From the NCBI RefSeq assembly GCF_024320865.1, contig NZ_JANDBD010000002.1, forward strand, positions 1-64,000: a stretch of DNA of 64,000 nt, given 5' to 3'. The DNA comes from Mycolicibacterium arenosum (GTDB lineage Bacteria; Actinomycetota; Actinomycetes; Mycobacteriales; Mycobacteriaceae). Below the pieces are notes generated by a model. It worked only from the letters and a program-made list of their open reading frames with translations. It searched no databases and was not told the origin of the DNA. Within the stretch, counting starts at the first letter, position 1. Each line of letters begins with the position of its first letter. Of this stretch, positions 1 to 8,062 are shown one piece after another. The position numbers and the translations under genes were made by a program.

Positions 1-2
1 GT

Positions 3-116
3 GCCAGACGCATCCTCAAGCGCCACCTCGTCGACGTCATCTACCGAGCCATGCACACCGACCAAGCCACCTGGCAACACCAGATCAACACGTGCGAACG
101 CCCCGCATTGACATAG
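3..116 (+). pseudogene. C-terminal fragment of an IS110-type transposase
   Basis: An open frame entering from the left edge encodes 37 residues ending in a stop at 114-116. It contains ARRILKRHLVDVIYRAM, which resembles the basic C-terminal tail of IS110/IS116-family transposases, where an Arg/Lys-rich stretch precedes an SDVVYR-like motif. The rest of the element lies outside the window, so the full gene could be intact upstream. The sequence immediately after the stop codon is a fragment of a different gene, so this marks one end of the element or of a rearrangement. The family assignment rests on a short stretch and is moderate. Confidence 0.5.
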
Positions 117-437
117 AAGCATCATCTGCTCAAGACGTTCTGGGTCGGCGAGGGCGGCTGGTCGGAGGACCAGCTCGCCGACGGCACGATCGTGTGGACG
201 AGTCCATCGGGGCTGAAACACCGAGCGCCGCCGGGCTCGCGGATCTACTTCCCGAACTGGGACCCCACCACCCCACTACCCGACACCCCGACACCGGTCA
301 CCGAACCCACCCCCGGCCGCGACCTGCGCATGCCACAACGAAGACGCACCCGCGCCCAACAACGCGCCGCGACCATTGCCGCCGAGCGACGACGCAACCG
401 CGAAGACCGCCTCGCCGAATGCACCGCACCGTTTTAG
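117..437 (+). pseudogene. C-terminal remnant of a 13E12-repeat (DUF222/HNH) protein
   Basis: Reading from the codon after the transposase stop, the frame gives HHLLKTFWVGEGGWSEDQL followed by a DGTIVWTSPSG motif, a PGSRIYFP motif and an Arg-rich tail. This matches the C-terminal end of mycobacterial 13E12 REP-family proteins, in which an HNH nuclease core (C..HHLLKTF) is followed by W.SP.G....PGS..FP.W. The upstream DUF222 domain and the first HNH cysteines are missing, so the product is truncated and almost surely non-functional. The last four bases overlap the convergent SDR gene that follows. Confidence 0.7.
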
Positions 438-1342
438 ATCGGGTACGTGACTCCGGTCAGCTGCTCGGACACCGACCAGAGCCGCTCCTGGATCTGAACG
501 TCATGCGACTGATTGCTTGAACCAACGACTTTCGGGTTGCCACTGGCTTCGCCGAGCCCGTCGGGACCGTAGTACTGGCCGCCGGTGACGCTCGGATCCG
601 TCGCTGCCCGCAGCGTCGGGAGCGCCCCCTTCGCGGCACTCTGCGCCACCAGGGAGACTGCGGGCACCAGGAATCCCGGCATGTGCCGCATCAACTCGGT
701 GTCCGACAGGCCGGGGTGAGCGGCCACCGCAATGGTGTTCTCGCCCTTCGCCGCGAGCCGACGCTGCAGAACGTAGGTGAACATCAGATTCGACAGCTTC
801 GACTGGCCGTACGCCGCGACGCGGTTGTACTTCTTCTCCCACTGGAGGTCGTCGAAGTGGATCTTGGCGATGATCCGGTGCCCGATGCTGCTCACGGTCA
901 CCACTCGGGATCCCGGCACGGGCAGGAGGTTCTCCAGTAGCAGACCGGTCAACGCGAAATGGCCGAGGTGGTTGGTGCCGAACTGAGTCTCGAAGCCGTC
1001 CTCGGTGACCGTGCGCGTCGCCGGGTACATGACACCCGCGTTGTTGATCAGCAGGTCGATCCGCGGGTACGCCGCTTTCAGCTCCGCCGCAGCCGCGCGC
1101 ACCGACTCCAGTGAGCCGAGATCGAGCGCCTGCACGCTCACGTCGGCAGCCGATGCCGCATCCCTGATGCGGGTGGCCGCGGCCAGGCCTTTCTCGACAT
1201 CGCGGACGGCGAGCACGACCTTCGCCCCGTGTTCGGCGAGAACCCTGGCCGTGTCGAAGCCCAGCCCCGTGTTCGATCCTGTGACGATCGCAACGCGGCC
1301 GCTCTGATCGGGCACATCGGTGTCGGTCCACTTCGAGCTCAT
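434..1342 (-). CDS. Short-chain dehydrogenase/reductase (SDR), retinol/protochlorophyllide reductase-like
   Basis: A 302-residue SDR. The NAD(P)-binding TGSNTGLG motif lies at residues 21-28, the NNAGVM motif near residue 100 and the catalytic YGQSK near residue 180, followed by a PG.S.TEL-type segment. Length and layout fit the long SDRs annotated as oxidoreductase/protochlorophyllide reductase-like in mycobacteria; the substrate is unknown. The N-terminus (WTDTDVPDQSGR) and C-terminus (SEQLTGV) closely resemble those of the second SDR at 6479-7384, so the two are paralogues within 5 kb. It starts at an ATG and is transcribed divergently from the HAD phosphatase gene, with a gap of about 65 bases. 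Confidence 0.9.
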   Translation of the reverse strand: MSSKWTDTDVPDQSGRVAIVTGSNTGLGFDTARVLAEHGAKVVLAVRDVEKGLAAATRIRDAASAADVSVQALDLGSLESVRAAAAELKAAYPRIDLLINNAGVMYPATRTVTEDGFETQFGTNHLGHFALTGLLLENLLPVPGSRVVTVSSIGHRIIAKIHFDDLQWEKKYNRVAAYGQSKLSNLMFTYVLQRRLAAKGENTIAVAAHPGLSDTELMRHMPGFLVPAVSLVAQSAAKGALPTLRAATDPSVTGGQYYGPDGLGEASGNPKVVGSSNQSHDVQIQERLWSVSEQLTGVTYPI

Positions 1343-1408
1343 GGTGTCCCAGGTTACTCAGGGGCGGGCCCGAGTTGCGCTGGACTGACAGCGGTTTACC
1401 TTTGCTCC

Positions 1409-2221
1409 ATGGCTATCGGCGGGGTGCTGTTCGACATCGACGGCGTACTGGTGACGTCGTGGAGCCCGATCGACGGCGCCGCGAAGACACTGAAGGCGCT
1501 CGCGGACCATCAGATCGCGCGGACGTACCTGACGAACACGACGACGCGTACCCGTGTGCAGATCGCCGACCTGCTCACCGAAGCCGGGATGGACGTCACC
1601 GCCGACGAGGTCATCACGGCCGCGGTGCTCACCGCCGACTACGTCAGGGACCGCTACCCCGACGCCCGCTGTTTCCTGGTCAACAGCGGCGCCATCGGGG
1701 AGGACATGCCGGGTATTGACGTCGTGTACTCCGGTGACGTCCTGGATCGGGAGCCCGAGCGGCCCGACGTCATCCTGCTGGGCGGCGCGGGGCCCGAGTA
1801 CGACCACGTCACGCTCAGCCGCGTCTACGACTGGATGGCGCAGGGCGTGCCGGTCGTCGCGATGCACCGCAGCACGGCGTGGAACACCGCCGACGGGCTT
1901 CGTATCGACACCGGCATGTATCTGATCGGCATGGAGGAGACGTCGGGGCGGAAGGCGACCGCGGTCGGCAAGCCGGCGCCCGAGGGGTTCCTCGCATCGG
2001 CCAGCCGGCTCGGCGTCGAACCCGAGGAGATGTACATGGTGGGCGACGACCTCAACAACGACGTGCTCGCCGCTCAGGTGGTCGGGATGGCCGGTGTCCT
2101 GGTGCGGACGGGCAAGTTCCGACAGGACACGTTAGATCGTTGGGCGGCAGACGAATTCGCGATGCAGCCGAATCACGTGATCGACTCGATCGCCGATCTG
2201 CCCGAGCTGCTGGGCCTGTAG
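1409..2221 (+). CDS. HAD-IIA family hydrolase (phosphatase)
   Basis: A 270-residue HAD-superfamily hydrolase. The nucleophile motif FDIDGVLV lies at residues 8-15 (Asp9, Asp11), a GKPAPEG motif with the conserved Lys is near residue 190, and the metal-binding VGDDLNNDV motif is near residue 213. The large cap between motifs I and III indicates subclass IIA (NagD/PGP/LHPP-like), so a small phosphorylated metabolite is the likely substrate. The open frame extends far upstream, but the ATG at 1409 places the catalytic motif at the usual distance from the N-terminus. It converges with the secreted-protein gene that follows. Confidence 0.9.
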   Translation: MAIGGVLFDIDGVLVTSWSPIDGAAKTLKALADHQIARTYLTNTTTRTRVQIADLLTEAGMDVTADEVITAAVLTADYVRDRYPDARCFLVNSGAIGEDMPGIDVVYSGDVLDREPERPDVILLGGAGPEYDHVTLSRVYDWMAQGVPVVAMHRSTAWNTADGLRIDTGMYLIGMEETSGRKATAVGKPAPEGFLASASRLGVEPEEMYMVGDDLNNDVLAAQVVGMAGVLVRTGKFRQDTLDRWAADEFAMQPNHVIDSIADLPELLGL

Positions 2222-2229
2222 CGGGCCGG

Positions 2230-2727
2230 TTAGCCGGGGGCGCGTTCCCACGCCGCGCGCCAGTTGCAGTGTCCGCTGAGAGTCAATGTCGCCAGCTCCG
2301 GGATCAATGTGAAGTCGCGGTAGTACCCGGTGTCGTTCGTGTGGGTGGTGGCCAACCCGCCGCCGGTCGGCGTCTGCACGGCGGTGCACACCTCACTGGT
2401 CGACCCCGACGCGCTCACCCAGGAATTCGCAGGCAGGATATCGGCGGCGTTGAGCGTCTGCGGTGACCCGTAGGTGTACCAGGTGTCCGCCGGTCTGCCG
2501 ACGCCCTCGAGACGTTGCCACTCGGAGCCCGCATCGGATTTCACACACCGCAGCACCGCCCCGCCCGGCGCGAACGTCTGCGAATTCTCCATCGCCCCGC
2601 CGTTCTCAGTTCCCCAGCACGGTGCGCCGGCCTCGGGGGTCGGGGTGGCGCCCGCGAATCCGACGGCGCAGCAGAACGCGACGATGACCGCGACCGTCGT
2701 CCCTGCTGCGGCACCTGAGCGCCTCAT
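2230..2727 (-). CDS. Secreted protein of unknown function
   Basis: A 165-residue protein starting MRRSGAAAGTTVAVIVAF, which is a typical Sec signal peptide (two Arg, then a hydrophobic run) with probable cleavage near ...FAGA. The mature part is rich in Gly/Thr/Ser and has four cysteines, compatible with two disulfides. No enzymatic motif is recognised. The longer open frame upstream lacks a signal and overlaps the divergent SRPBCC gene, so the ATG at 2727 is preferred. Likely exported; its role is unknown. Confidence 0.7.
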   Translation of the reverse strand: MRRSGAAAGTTVAVIVAFCCAVGFAGATPTPEAGAPCWGTENGGAMENSQTFAPGGAVLRCVKSDAGSEWQRLEGVGRPADTWYTYGSPQTLNAADILPANSWVSASGSTSEVCTAVQTPTGGGLATTHTNDTGYYRDFTLIPELATLTLSGHCNWRAAWERAPG

Positions 2728-2794
2728 TCCGCCGATGGTAGGCCCGGTTTCGGGGCCCACGATGAAAACCGTCGATTCGGTCGGTCTACCGGTT

Positions 2795-3265
2795 ATGAGC
2801 ACTGACACCATCTCCGTCCGCATCACCGTCGCCGCCCCCGCCGAGCGGGTGTTCGAGATTCTCGCGGACCCGTCCACTCATCAGGCCATCGACGGCACCG
2901 GCTGGGTTCGGGAGTCGCTTGACGGCCAGCCGCTGACCGCGGTCGGCCAGCACTTCCGCATCGCCATGTATCACGACAACCATCCCGACGGCGACTACGA
3001 AATGACCAACACCGTAAGGGTTTACGAATCACCGCGGGCCATCGCATGGGAGCCCGGGCAGGCCGAAGCGGACGGTGCGATCGGCTACGGCGGCTGGATC
3101 TGGCGGTACGACGTCACGCCCGTGAGCGAGGGCGTCGAGGTCACGCTGACCTACGACTGGTCCGCCGTCCCTGCGGAGCTCAGACAGCACATCGAGTTCC
3201 CGCCGTTCGGGCCCGACCACCTGGAGAACTCGCTGAGCCACCTGGCAATGCTGGCGACCGATTAA
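2795..3265 (+). CDS. SRPBCC (START/Bet v1-like) domain protein
   Basis: A 156-residue protein with the SRPBCC signature. It has an N-terminal strand ending in APAERVFEILADPSTH (residues 12-27), an internal WEPGQ...GGWIWRYDVTP beta meander, and a C-terminal long helix that includes HLENSLSHLAML. The family uses a deep hydrophobic cavity to bind lipids or aromatic ligands; no ligand can be deduced here. The ATG at 2795 is chosen because the open frame upstream lacks homology and crosses the divergent secreted-protein promoter. Its last four bases overlap the convergent helicase gene. Confidence 0.85.
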   Translation: MSTDTISVRITVAAPAERVFEILADPSTHQAIDGTGWVRESLDGQPLTAVGQHFRIAMYHDNHPDGDYEMTNTVRVYESPRAIAWEPGQAEADGAIGYGGWIWRYDVTPVSEGVEVTLTYDWSAVPAELRQHIEFPPFGPDHLENSLSHLAMLATD

Positions 3266-5007
3266 GCCCGAAGCGTCCGAACCGCCTCGATGCGCGCGGC
3301 GATCTGATCGGAATTGGCGGCCGCCACCACGGGGCCACCGCAGATCCGGCGCAGCTCGTTGTGGATCCACCCGTGCGGCTTACCGGTGCGGTGGTGGGCG
3401 AGCGTCACCAGCGCGTTGAGCTCCTTGCGGAGGTCGCGCAACTGGCCGTACGTCGTCGCCGGGGCTGTGACCACTCCTGCCGGAGCGGCTGCACTGCGCT
3501 TCGTCAGCTGTTCCTGTTGCCTGCGGCTCAACAGATCCCGCATCTGCGTCGCGTCGAGTAGGCCGGGGATGCCGAGATAGTCGGCCTCCTCGTCGCTGCC
3601 CGCCGGGGTCGCGGTGCCGAACGACGAGCCGTCGAAGATCACCTGGTCGAGTTCGGCGTCGGCCCCGATCATCTCGTAGCCGTTGTCCATGTCGCTGGAC
3701 TCGTCCTTGGTCTTGTTCGCGTCCTCGAGCAGTTCGTCGTCGAGACCGTCGGCCTCGCGGTGCGGCTTGCCGAGCACGTGGTTGCGCTGCGCCTCCATCT
3801 CGCTGGCGAGCAACAGGAGGTTCGGCACCGACGGCAGGAACACGCTGGCCGTCTCGCCGGGCTTTCGGGACCGCACGAACCGCCCGATCGCCTGGGCGAA
3901 GAACAGCGGCGTCGACGCGCTGGTGGCGTAGACACCCACCGCCAGGCGGGGCACGTCGACACCCTCGGAGACCATGCGCACCGCGACCAGCCACTTCGAC
4001 GTTCCCGCCGAGAACGCGGTGATGCGGCCGGACGAGCCGGGGTCATCGGACAGCACGACGGTCGGCGCCTCACCGGTGAGCCTGGTCAGCAGTTCGGCGT
4101 ACGCGCGCGCCGCGGTCTGGTCCGACGCGATGATCATGCCGCCGGCGTCGGGCACGTGCTGTCGCTTCTGGTCCAGCCGCTTGTCGGCGGCGGCGATGAC
4201 GGCGGGCATCCACTCGCCCGCGGGGTTCAGCGCGGTCCGCCACGCGCGTGCGGTCTGCTCCGCGGTGAGGGGCTCGCCGAGCCGGGCCGAGTGCTCCTCG
4301 CCCGCGCTGTCACGCCAGCGCGATTCCCCGGAGTACGCGAGGAACACGACGGGCCGCACGACGCCGTCGGCCAGGGCGTCGGCGTACCCGTAGGTGTGGT
4401 CGGCCTGCGAGCGAGCGAAGCCGTCGGGACCGTGTTCGTACCTGACGAAGGGAATGGGGGAGTCGTCGCTGCGGAAGGGGGTGCCGGTGAGCAGCAGCCT
4501 GCGCGTCGCCTCGTCGAACGCCTCGCGGATGGCGTCGCCCCAACTCTTCGCGTCGCCGCCGTGGTGGATCTCGTCGAAGATCACCAGCGTCCGCCGGCTC
4601 TCGGTGCGGACCCGGTGGCGGGTCGGGTGGCTGGCCACCTGCGCGTAGGTCACGACGACGCCGTGGTACTCGTCGGAGTTCTGCGCCGACGAGTTGCTGA
4701 ACTTCGGGTCGAGGGCGATGCCGACGCCCGCGGCGGCCTGCGCCCACTGCACCTTCAGGTGCTCGGTGGGTACCACCACCGTGACGCGTTCGACGACGCC
4801 TTCCGACAGCAACTCCCCGGCGATCCGCAGGGCGAACGTCGTCTTGCCTGCTCCGGGGGTCGCGACAGCCAGGTAGTCCCGCGGTTTGGCGGCCAGATAC
4901 TTGACCAACGCCCGACGCTGCCAGCCCCGCAATGCCTGGGTGCTGGGCGCTGCAGATGCCTGCACCCGTGAGACTCCTAACTGGTCACCCACGCCGGAGG
5001 CGTGCAT
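3262..5007 (-). CDS. DEAD/DEAH-box superfamily 2 helicase
   Basis: A 581-residue SF2 helicase. Walker A (ATPGAGKT) is near residue 50, motif II is DEIHHG near residue 145, motif III is LLTGTPFRSD near residue 175, and motifs V/VI (VRMVSEGVDVPR and QAIGRFVRSR) are near residues 350-385. The C-terminal 150 residues are acidic and then Arg-rich and match no domain I recognise. This architecture is typical of actinobacterial ATP-dependent DNA/RNA helicases of unassigned role. The start is the ATG at 5007, though a GTG about 12 codons later (VSRVQAS) is also possible. Confidence 0.88.
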   Translation of the reverse strand: MHASGVGDQLGVSRVQASAAPSTQALRGWQRRALVKYLAAKPRDYLAVATPGAGKTTFALRIAGELLSEGVVERVTVVVPTEHLKVQWAQAAAGVGIALDPKFSNSSAQNSDEYHGVVVTYAQVASHPTRHRVRTESRRTLVIFDEIHHGGDAKSWGDAIREAFDEATRRLLLTGTPFRSDDSPIPFVRYEHGPDGFARSQADHTYGYADALADGVVRPVVFLAYSGESRWRDSAGEEHSARLGEPLTAEQTARAWRTALNPAGEWMPAVIAAADKRLDQKRQHVPDAGGMIIASDQTAARAYAELLTRLTGEAPTVVLSDDPGSSGRITAFSAGTSKWLVAVRMVSEGVDVPRLAVGVYATSASTPLFFAQAIGRFVRSRKPGETASVFLPSVPNLLLLASEMEAQRNHVLGKPHREADGLDDELLEDANKTKDESSDMDNGYEMIGADAELDQVIFDGSSFGTATPAGSDEEADYLGIPGLLDATQMRDLLSRRQQEQLTKRSAAAPAGVVTAPATTYGQLRDLRKELNALVTLAHHRTGKPHGWIHNELRRICGGPVVAAANSDQIAARIEAVRTLRA

Positions 5008-5157
5008 TGGACCGAAGGGCAGTCTAGGGCAGGGTGTTTCGGGCGCGCATCATGACGCCGCGTGTCGCGGTGCTCCGCGTGTCGGCGCGGGGCCGCACCC
5101 AGAGTTCTGATACCGGACTGCCAAGCTGTCGTCAGCCTGGCCGCCTACGTTGCGCAG

Positions 5158-5952
5158 ATGCTCTCGAGGCGATTCCTCCTCGGCGCGCTGGCCGGTTCCG
5201 CAGCGGTACTCGCCAGCGGAGTCGACGTCGCGGCCGCCCTCGCCGCGCCGTCGGGTGTCGATGCGCGCGACGTGGCGACGGCCAACGCCGGCCGGTCCCC
5301 GACGCAGTGGGGCATGACACTGCCCGGCATCGTGACGACGTTTGCCACGTCGGGTCGTCAGCTCGCCCTGACCTTCGACGCGTGCGACCGGGCGTGCGAC
5401 GACGCGCTGCTCGACACCCTCGCCCACCACGGTGTCCCGGCGCTGCTGTTCGTCTGCTCGAAGTGGATCGACGCGAATCCCGGCCGGACGGAGCAGCTGG
5501 CCGCGAACCCGCTGTTCGACATCGGCAACCACGGCACTCGCCACGTGCCGCTGTCGGTGACCGGCAGATCCGCCTACGGCATCGCGGGCACGCACTCCGC
5601 CGCGGAGGTCGTCGACGAGGTCTGGGCCAACCAGACCCGGCTCACCTCGCTCCTCGGAAAGGGGCCGGTGTTCTACCGCACCGGAACGGCGCACTACGAC
5701 GACGTCGCGGTCGACATCGTTCACCAACTCGGCCTGGTGCCCGTGGGCTTCTCGGTGAACGCCGACAACGGCGCGACGTCGGCGCCGACCTCGGTGAGCG
5801 CCGCCTATCAGCACGCTCCCGCGGGCTCGGTCGTACTGGCCCACGTGAACCATCCCGAGGCGGGCACCGGGGCGGGCGTGGCCGCCGCCATCCCCGCCAT
5901 GCAGTCGGCGGGGTGGGAGTTCGTGCCGCTCGCCGGGCAGCGGCTCGCGTGA
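5158..5952 (+). CDS. Secreted polysaccharide deacetylase (NodB domain)
   Basis: A 264-residue carbohydrate esterase-4-like protein. The N-terminus MLSRRFLLGALAG is Tat-like (SRRFLLG) and is followed by a hydrophobic run, so the protein is probably exported. The NodB fold is supported by LTFDAC near residue 70, NHGTRH near residue 124 (the metal-binding H..H motif), YRTGTAHYDD near residue 175 and a C-terminal VLAHVNHP. Such enzymes remove N-acetyl groups from peptidoglycan or other envelope glycans. The ATG at 5158 is chosen because it begins the signal peptide; the frame upstream has no homology. It converges with the cupin gene. Confidence 0.85.
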   Translation: MLSRRFLLGALAGSAAVLASGVDVAAALAAPSGVDARDVATANAGRSPTQWGMTLPGIVTTFATSGRQLALTFDACDRACDDALLDTLAHHGVPALLFVCSKWIDANPGRTEQLAANPLFDIGNHGTRHVPLSVTGRSAYGIAGTHSAAEVVDEVWANQTRLTSLLGKGPVFYRTGTAHYDDVAVDIVHQLGLVPVGFSVNADNGATSAPTSVSAAYQHAPAGSVVLAHVNHPEAGTGAGVAAAIPAMQSAGWEFVPLAGQRLA

Positions 5953-5956
5953 CGGG

Positions 5957-6460
5957 CTACTCGACGAGGAAGTTGTCGTTGTCGATGAACCACTGCCGGC
6001 GTTCGTCGTCGCTCAGGTCGCCCAGCTCGGCGAGCCCTTCGAAGTAGTGCTCCCGCGGTGCCCCCGGCGCGAACAGTATGAGCACCGACGTCGGGTCGTC
6101 GAAGACGTTGCGGAAGCCGTGCACGCCGCCGGGCGGGACGTAGAGGAAGTCGTTCGCACCCCCTGCGGTCCACGCGGTGCCGTCGTAGAGCTCGATGGTT
6201 CCCGACAGGACGAAGAACGCCTCCGACATCGCGCGGTGAAAGTGCGGACCGGGGCCGCCGCCCCGCGGCGCGATGTCCACGCGGTACAGGCCGTAGTCGC
6301 CGTCGGTCTTCTGCTGGTTCGCCAGGTAGTGGTACTGGATGAGGCCGAACGCGTCGTAGTCGGCGGGCTCGTCGCCGCGCCGCAGAGTGGCGCTGACCTC
6401 CGGCTGTTCGGCGGTGTAGCGCGGCGGCGGGTACGGCGGGACGATAAGCGACATCGTCAT
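5957..6460 (-). CDS. Cupin-domain protein
   Basis: A 167-residue protein with one conserved cupin barrel. Motif 1 is PHFHRAMSEAFFVLSG (two His and one Glu as metal ligands) near residues 75-90, and motif 2 is PPGGVHGFRN with a third His near residue 120. Family members range from dioxygenases to non-catalytic binding proteins, so no reaction is assigned. ATG starts exist at 6460 and 6454; the first is used. It lies 18 bases downstream of the SDR stop on the same strand and is probably cotranscribed with it, which would make it part of the TetR-controlled unit. Confidence 0.85.
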   Translation of the reverse strand: MTMSLIVPPYPPPRYTAEQPEVSATLRRGDEPADYDAFGLIQYHYLANQQKTDGDYGLYRVDIAPRGGGPGPHFHRAMSEAFFVLSGTIELYDGTAWTAGGANDFLYVPPGGVHGFRNVFDDPTSVLILFAPGAPREHYFEGLAELGDLSDDERRQWFIDNDNFLVE

Positions 6461-6478
6461 CGACCCTACGGCCGACGG

Positions 6479-7384
6479 CTACGCGGGGACACTCACTCCG
6501 GTGAGTTCCTCGGAGACGTCCCACAGTCGGCGAGCCGCTTGGGGGTCGTGTGACCGCCGGTTCGAGTCGACGAGGGTGGGATAGCCGTTCATCTCCATGA
6601 ACCCGCCGGGGCCGTAGTACTCGCCGCCCGCGACGTTCGGATCGGTGGCGGCCCGCAGTGTGGGCAGCGCACCCATCTCGGTGCTCTGCTCGAGGGTCCT
6701 GAACGCCAGTTGCACGACGCCGGGGAGGTGCCGCGAGAGTTCGGACGACGAGCCGCCGGGATGGGCGGCGACGGCGATGGTGTCGGTGCCCTCGAGCCTG
6801 CGCTGCAGCTCGTAGGTGAACAGCAGGTTGGCCAGCTTGGCCTGTCCGTAGGCGCCCGCGCGGCTGTAGCGCCGCTCGGACTGCAGGTCGTCGAAGCGGA
6901 TCCGACCGAAACGGTGGCCGAGGCTGCTCACCGTCACGACGCGCGACAGCGGTGTCGACAGCAGCCGGTCCAGCAGCAGGCCCGTCAGCGCGAAGTGACC
7001 CAGGTGGTTGGTGCCGAGCTGGAGCTCGAAGCCGTCCGCCGTGGTCGATCTCGGCGCCATCATCACGCCGGCGTTGTTGATCAGCAGATCGAGTTGGTCG
7101 TGCTCGGCGCGCAGCTCGGCTGCTGCCGCCCGCACCGAATCCAGCGAGCCGAGGTCCAACTCCTGCAGTGACACGTTCGCGCCGGGATGGGCGCGGACGA
7201 TGAGATCAGCCGCGGCCCTGCCCTTGTCGAGGTTGCGCACGGCGAGCACCACGGTGGCGCCCTTGGCGGCCAGGGCGGTCGCCGTCTCGTAGCCCAGCCC
7301 GGTGTTGGCTCCCGTGACGACCGCGATGCGACCGGTCTGGTCGGGGATGTCGGTGGAAGTCCAGCCTGTCTTCGATCCGCTCAC
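6479..7384 (-). CDS. Short-chain dehydrogenase/reductase next to a TetR regulator
   Basis: A 301-residue SDR with TGANTGLG at residues 21-28, NNAGVMM near residue 103 and YGQAK near residue 178. It is a clear paralogue of the SDR at 434-1342: the N-terminal WTSTDIPDQTGR, the ELQRRLEG.DTIAVAAHPG segment and the C-terminal SEELTGV all match. The start codon is GTG. It is divergent from the TetR gene, and the 97-base gap holds two copies of a dyad motif. Repression by that TetR is therefore likely, by the usual logic of TetR/enzyme pairs. The substrate is unknown. Confidence 0.9.
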   Translation of the reverse strand: MSGSKTGWTSTDIPDQTGRIAVVTGANTGLGYETATALAAKGATVVLAVRNLDKGRAAADLIVRAHPGANVSLQELDLGSLDSVRAAAAELRAEHDQLDLLINNAGVMMAPRSTTADGFELQLGTNHLGHFALTGLLLDRLLSTPLSRVVTVSSLGHRFGRIRFDDLQSERRYSRAGAYGQAKLANLLFTYELQRRLEGTDTIAVAAHPGGSSSELSRHLPGVVQLAFRTLEQSTEMGALPTLRAATDPNVAGGEYYGPGGFMEMNGYPTLVDSNRRSHDPQAARRLWDVSEELTGVSVPA

Positions 7385-7406
7385 GGGAACTCCTTTACGA
7401 TGGATT

Positions 7407-7422
7407 CGGAACGTCCGCTCCG
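7407..7422. promoter_or_regulatory. Putative TetR operator, copy 1
   Basis: The sequence CGGAACGTCCGCTCCG is an imperfect dyad. It recurs with one change 31 bases away, about three helical turns, between the divergent SDR and TetR genes. This fits cooperative binding of two TetR dimers, which is inference. Confidence 0.6.
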
Positions 7423-7437
7423 GTTGTCTCGACTATA

Positions 7438-7453
7438 CGGAACGTGCGCTCCG
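7438..7453. promoter_or_regulatory. Putative TetR operator, copy 2
   Basis: CGGAACGTGCGCTCCG is the second copy of the dyad in the SDR/TetR intergenic region. It ends 28 bases before the TetR start codon, so it could give autorepression, while copy 1 lies nearer the SDR start. Confidence 0.6.
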
Positions 7454-7481
7454 CTTTGTCAACAGGGAAGGGAAACGTGAC

Positions 7482-8039
7482 GTGACCGAAACAGCACGGC
7501 CGATGCGGGCCGACGCGGCCCGCAATCGCGCGCGCGTGCTCGAGGTCGCCTACGACACGTTCGCCGCCGAGGGGGTCGCGGTGCCGATCGACGAGATCGC
7601 GCGTCGCGCCGGCGTCGGGCCCGGCACCATCTACCGGCACTTTCCGACCAAGGAGGCGCTGTTCGAGGCGGTGATCTCCGATCGCGTCCGGGTGATCGTC
7701 GAGCAGGGCCGCACACTGCTCGCCGACGATCCCGGCACCGCGCTGTTCGAGTTCCTGCGCGGCATGGTTCGCACGGCGGCGTTCGACCACGGGCTGGCCG
7801 ACGCGCTGGAGCGCTACGGCGTCGACTTCGACACCGCCGCGCCCGGCGCTGAAGCCACGTTCCTCGGGCTCACCGACGAGTTGCTGACCGCCGCCCAGCG
7901 TGCGGGCACGGTGCGCACCGATGTCGGCGCCGCCGAACTGAAGGCGCTGTTCATGGTGTGCAAGTCGAGCGGAGACATGGGCGAAGGGGTGGCCGAGCGC
8001 GTGGCCGACGTCGTCGTGGACGGTCTGCGGTCGCGCTAA
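7482..8039 (+). CDS. TetR-family transcriptional regulator
   Basis: A 185-residue TetR repressor. The N-terminal DNA-binding domain is easily seen: RARVLEVAYDTFAAEG, then IDEIARRAGVGPGTIYRHF (helix-turn-helix, roughly residues 35-55) and the PTKEALFEAV continuation. The ligand-binding C-terminal domain is diverged as usual. The GTG at 7482 is chosen because GGAAGGGAAA lies 8-16 bases upstream; the ATG seven codons later is possible. It is divergent from an SDR-cupin unit with two operator-like dyads between, so that unit and its own gene are the likely targets. The inducer is unknown. Confidence 0.9.
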   Translation: MTETARPMRADAARNRARVLEVAYDTFAAEGVAVPIDEIARRAGVGPGTIYRHFPTKEALFEAVISDRVRVIVEQGRTLLADDPGTALFEFLRGMVRTAAFDHGLADALERYGVDFDTAAPGAEATFLGLTDELLTAAQRAGTVRTDVGAAELKALFMVCKSSGDMGEGVAERVADVVVDGLRSR

Positions 8040-8062
8040 CCCCGGGCCCTGCCGGTGACGCG

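Noticed and set aside
92..520. An open frame near the left edge, overlapping the transposase and HNH fragments
   Set aside because: It is out of frame with both recognised fragments and shows only Arg/Pro/Thr-rich shadow composition.
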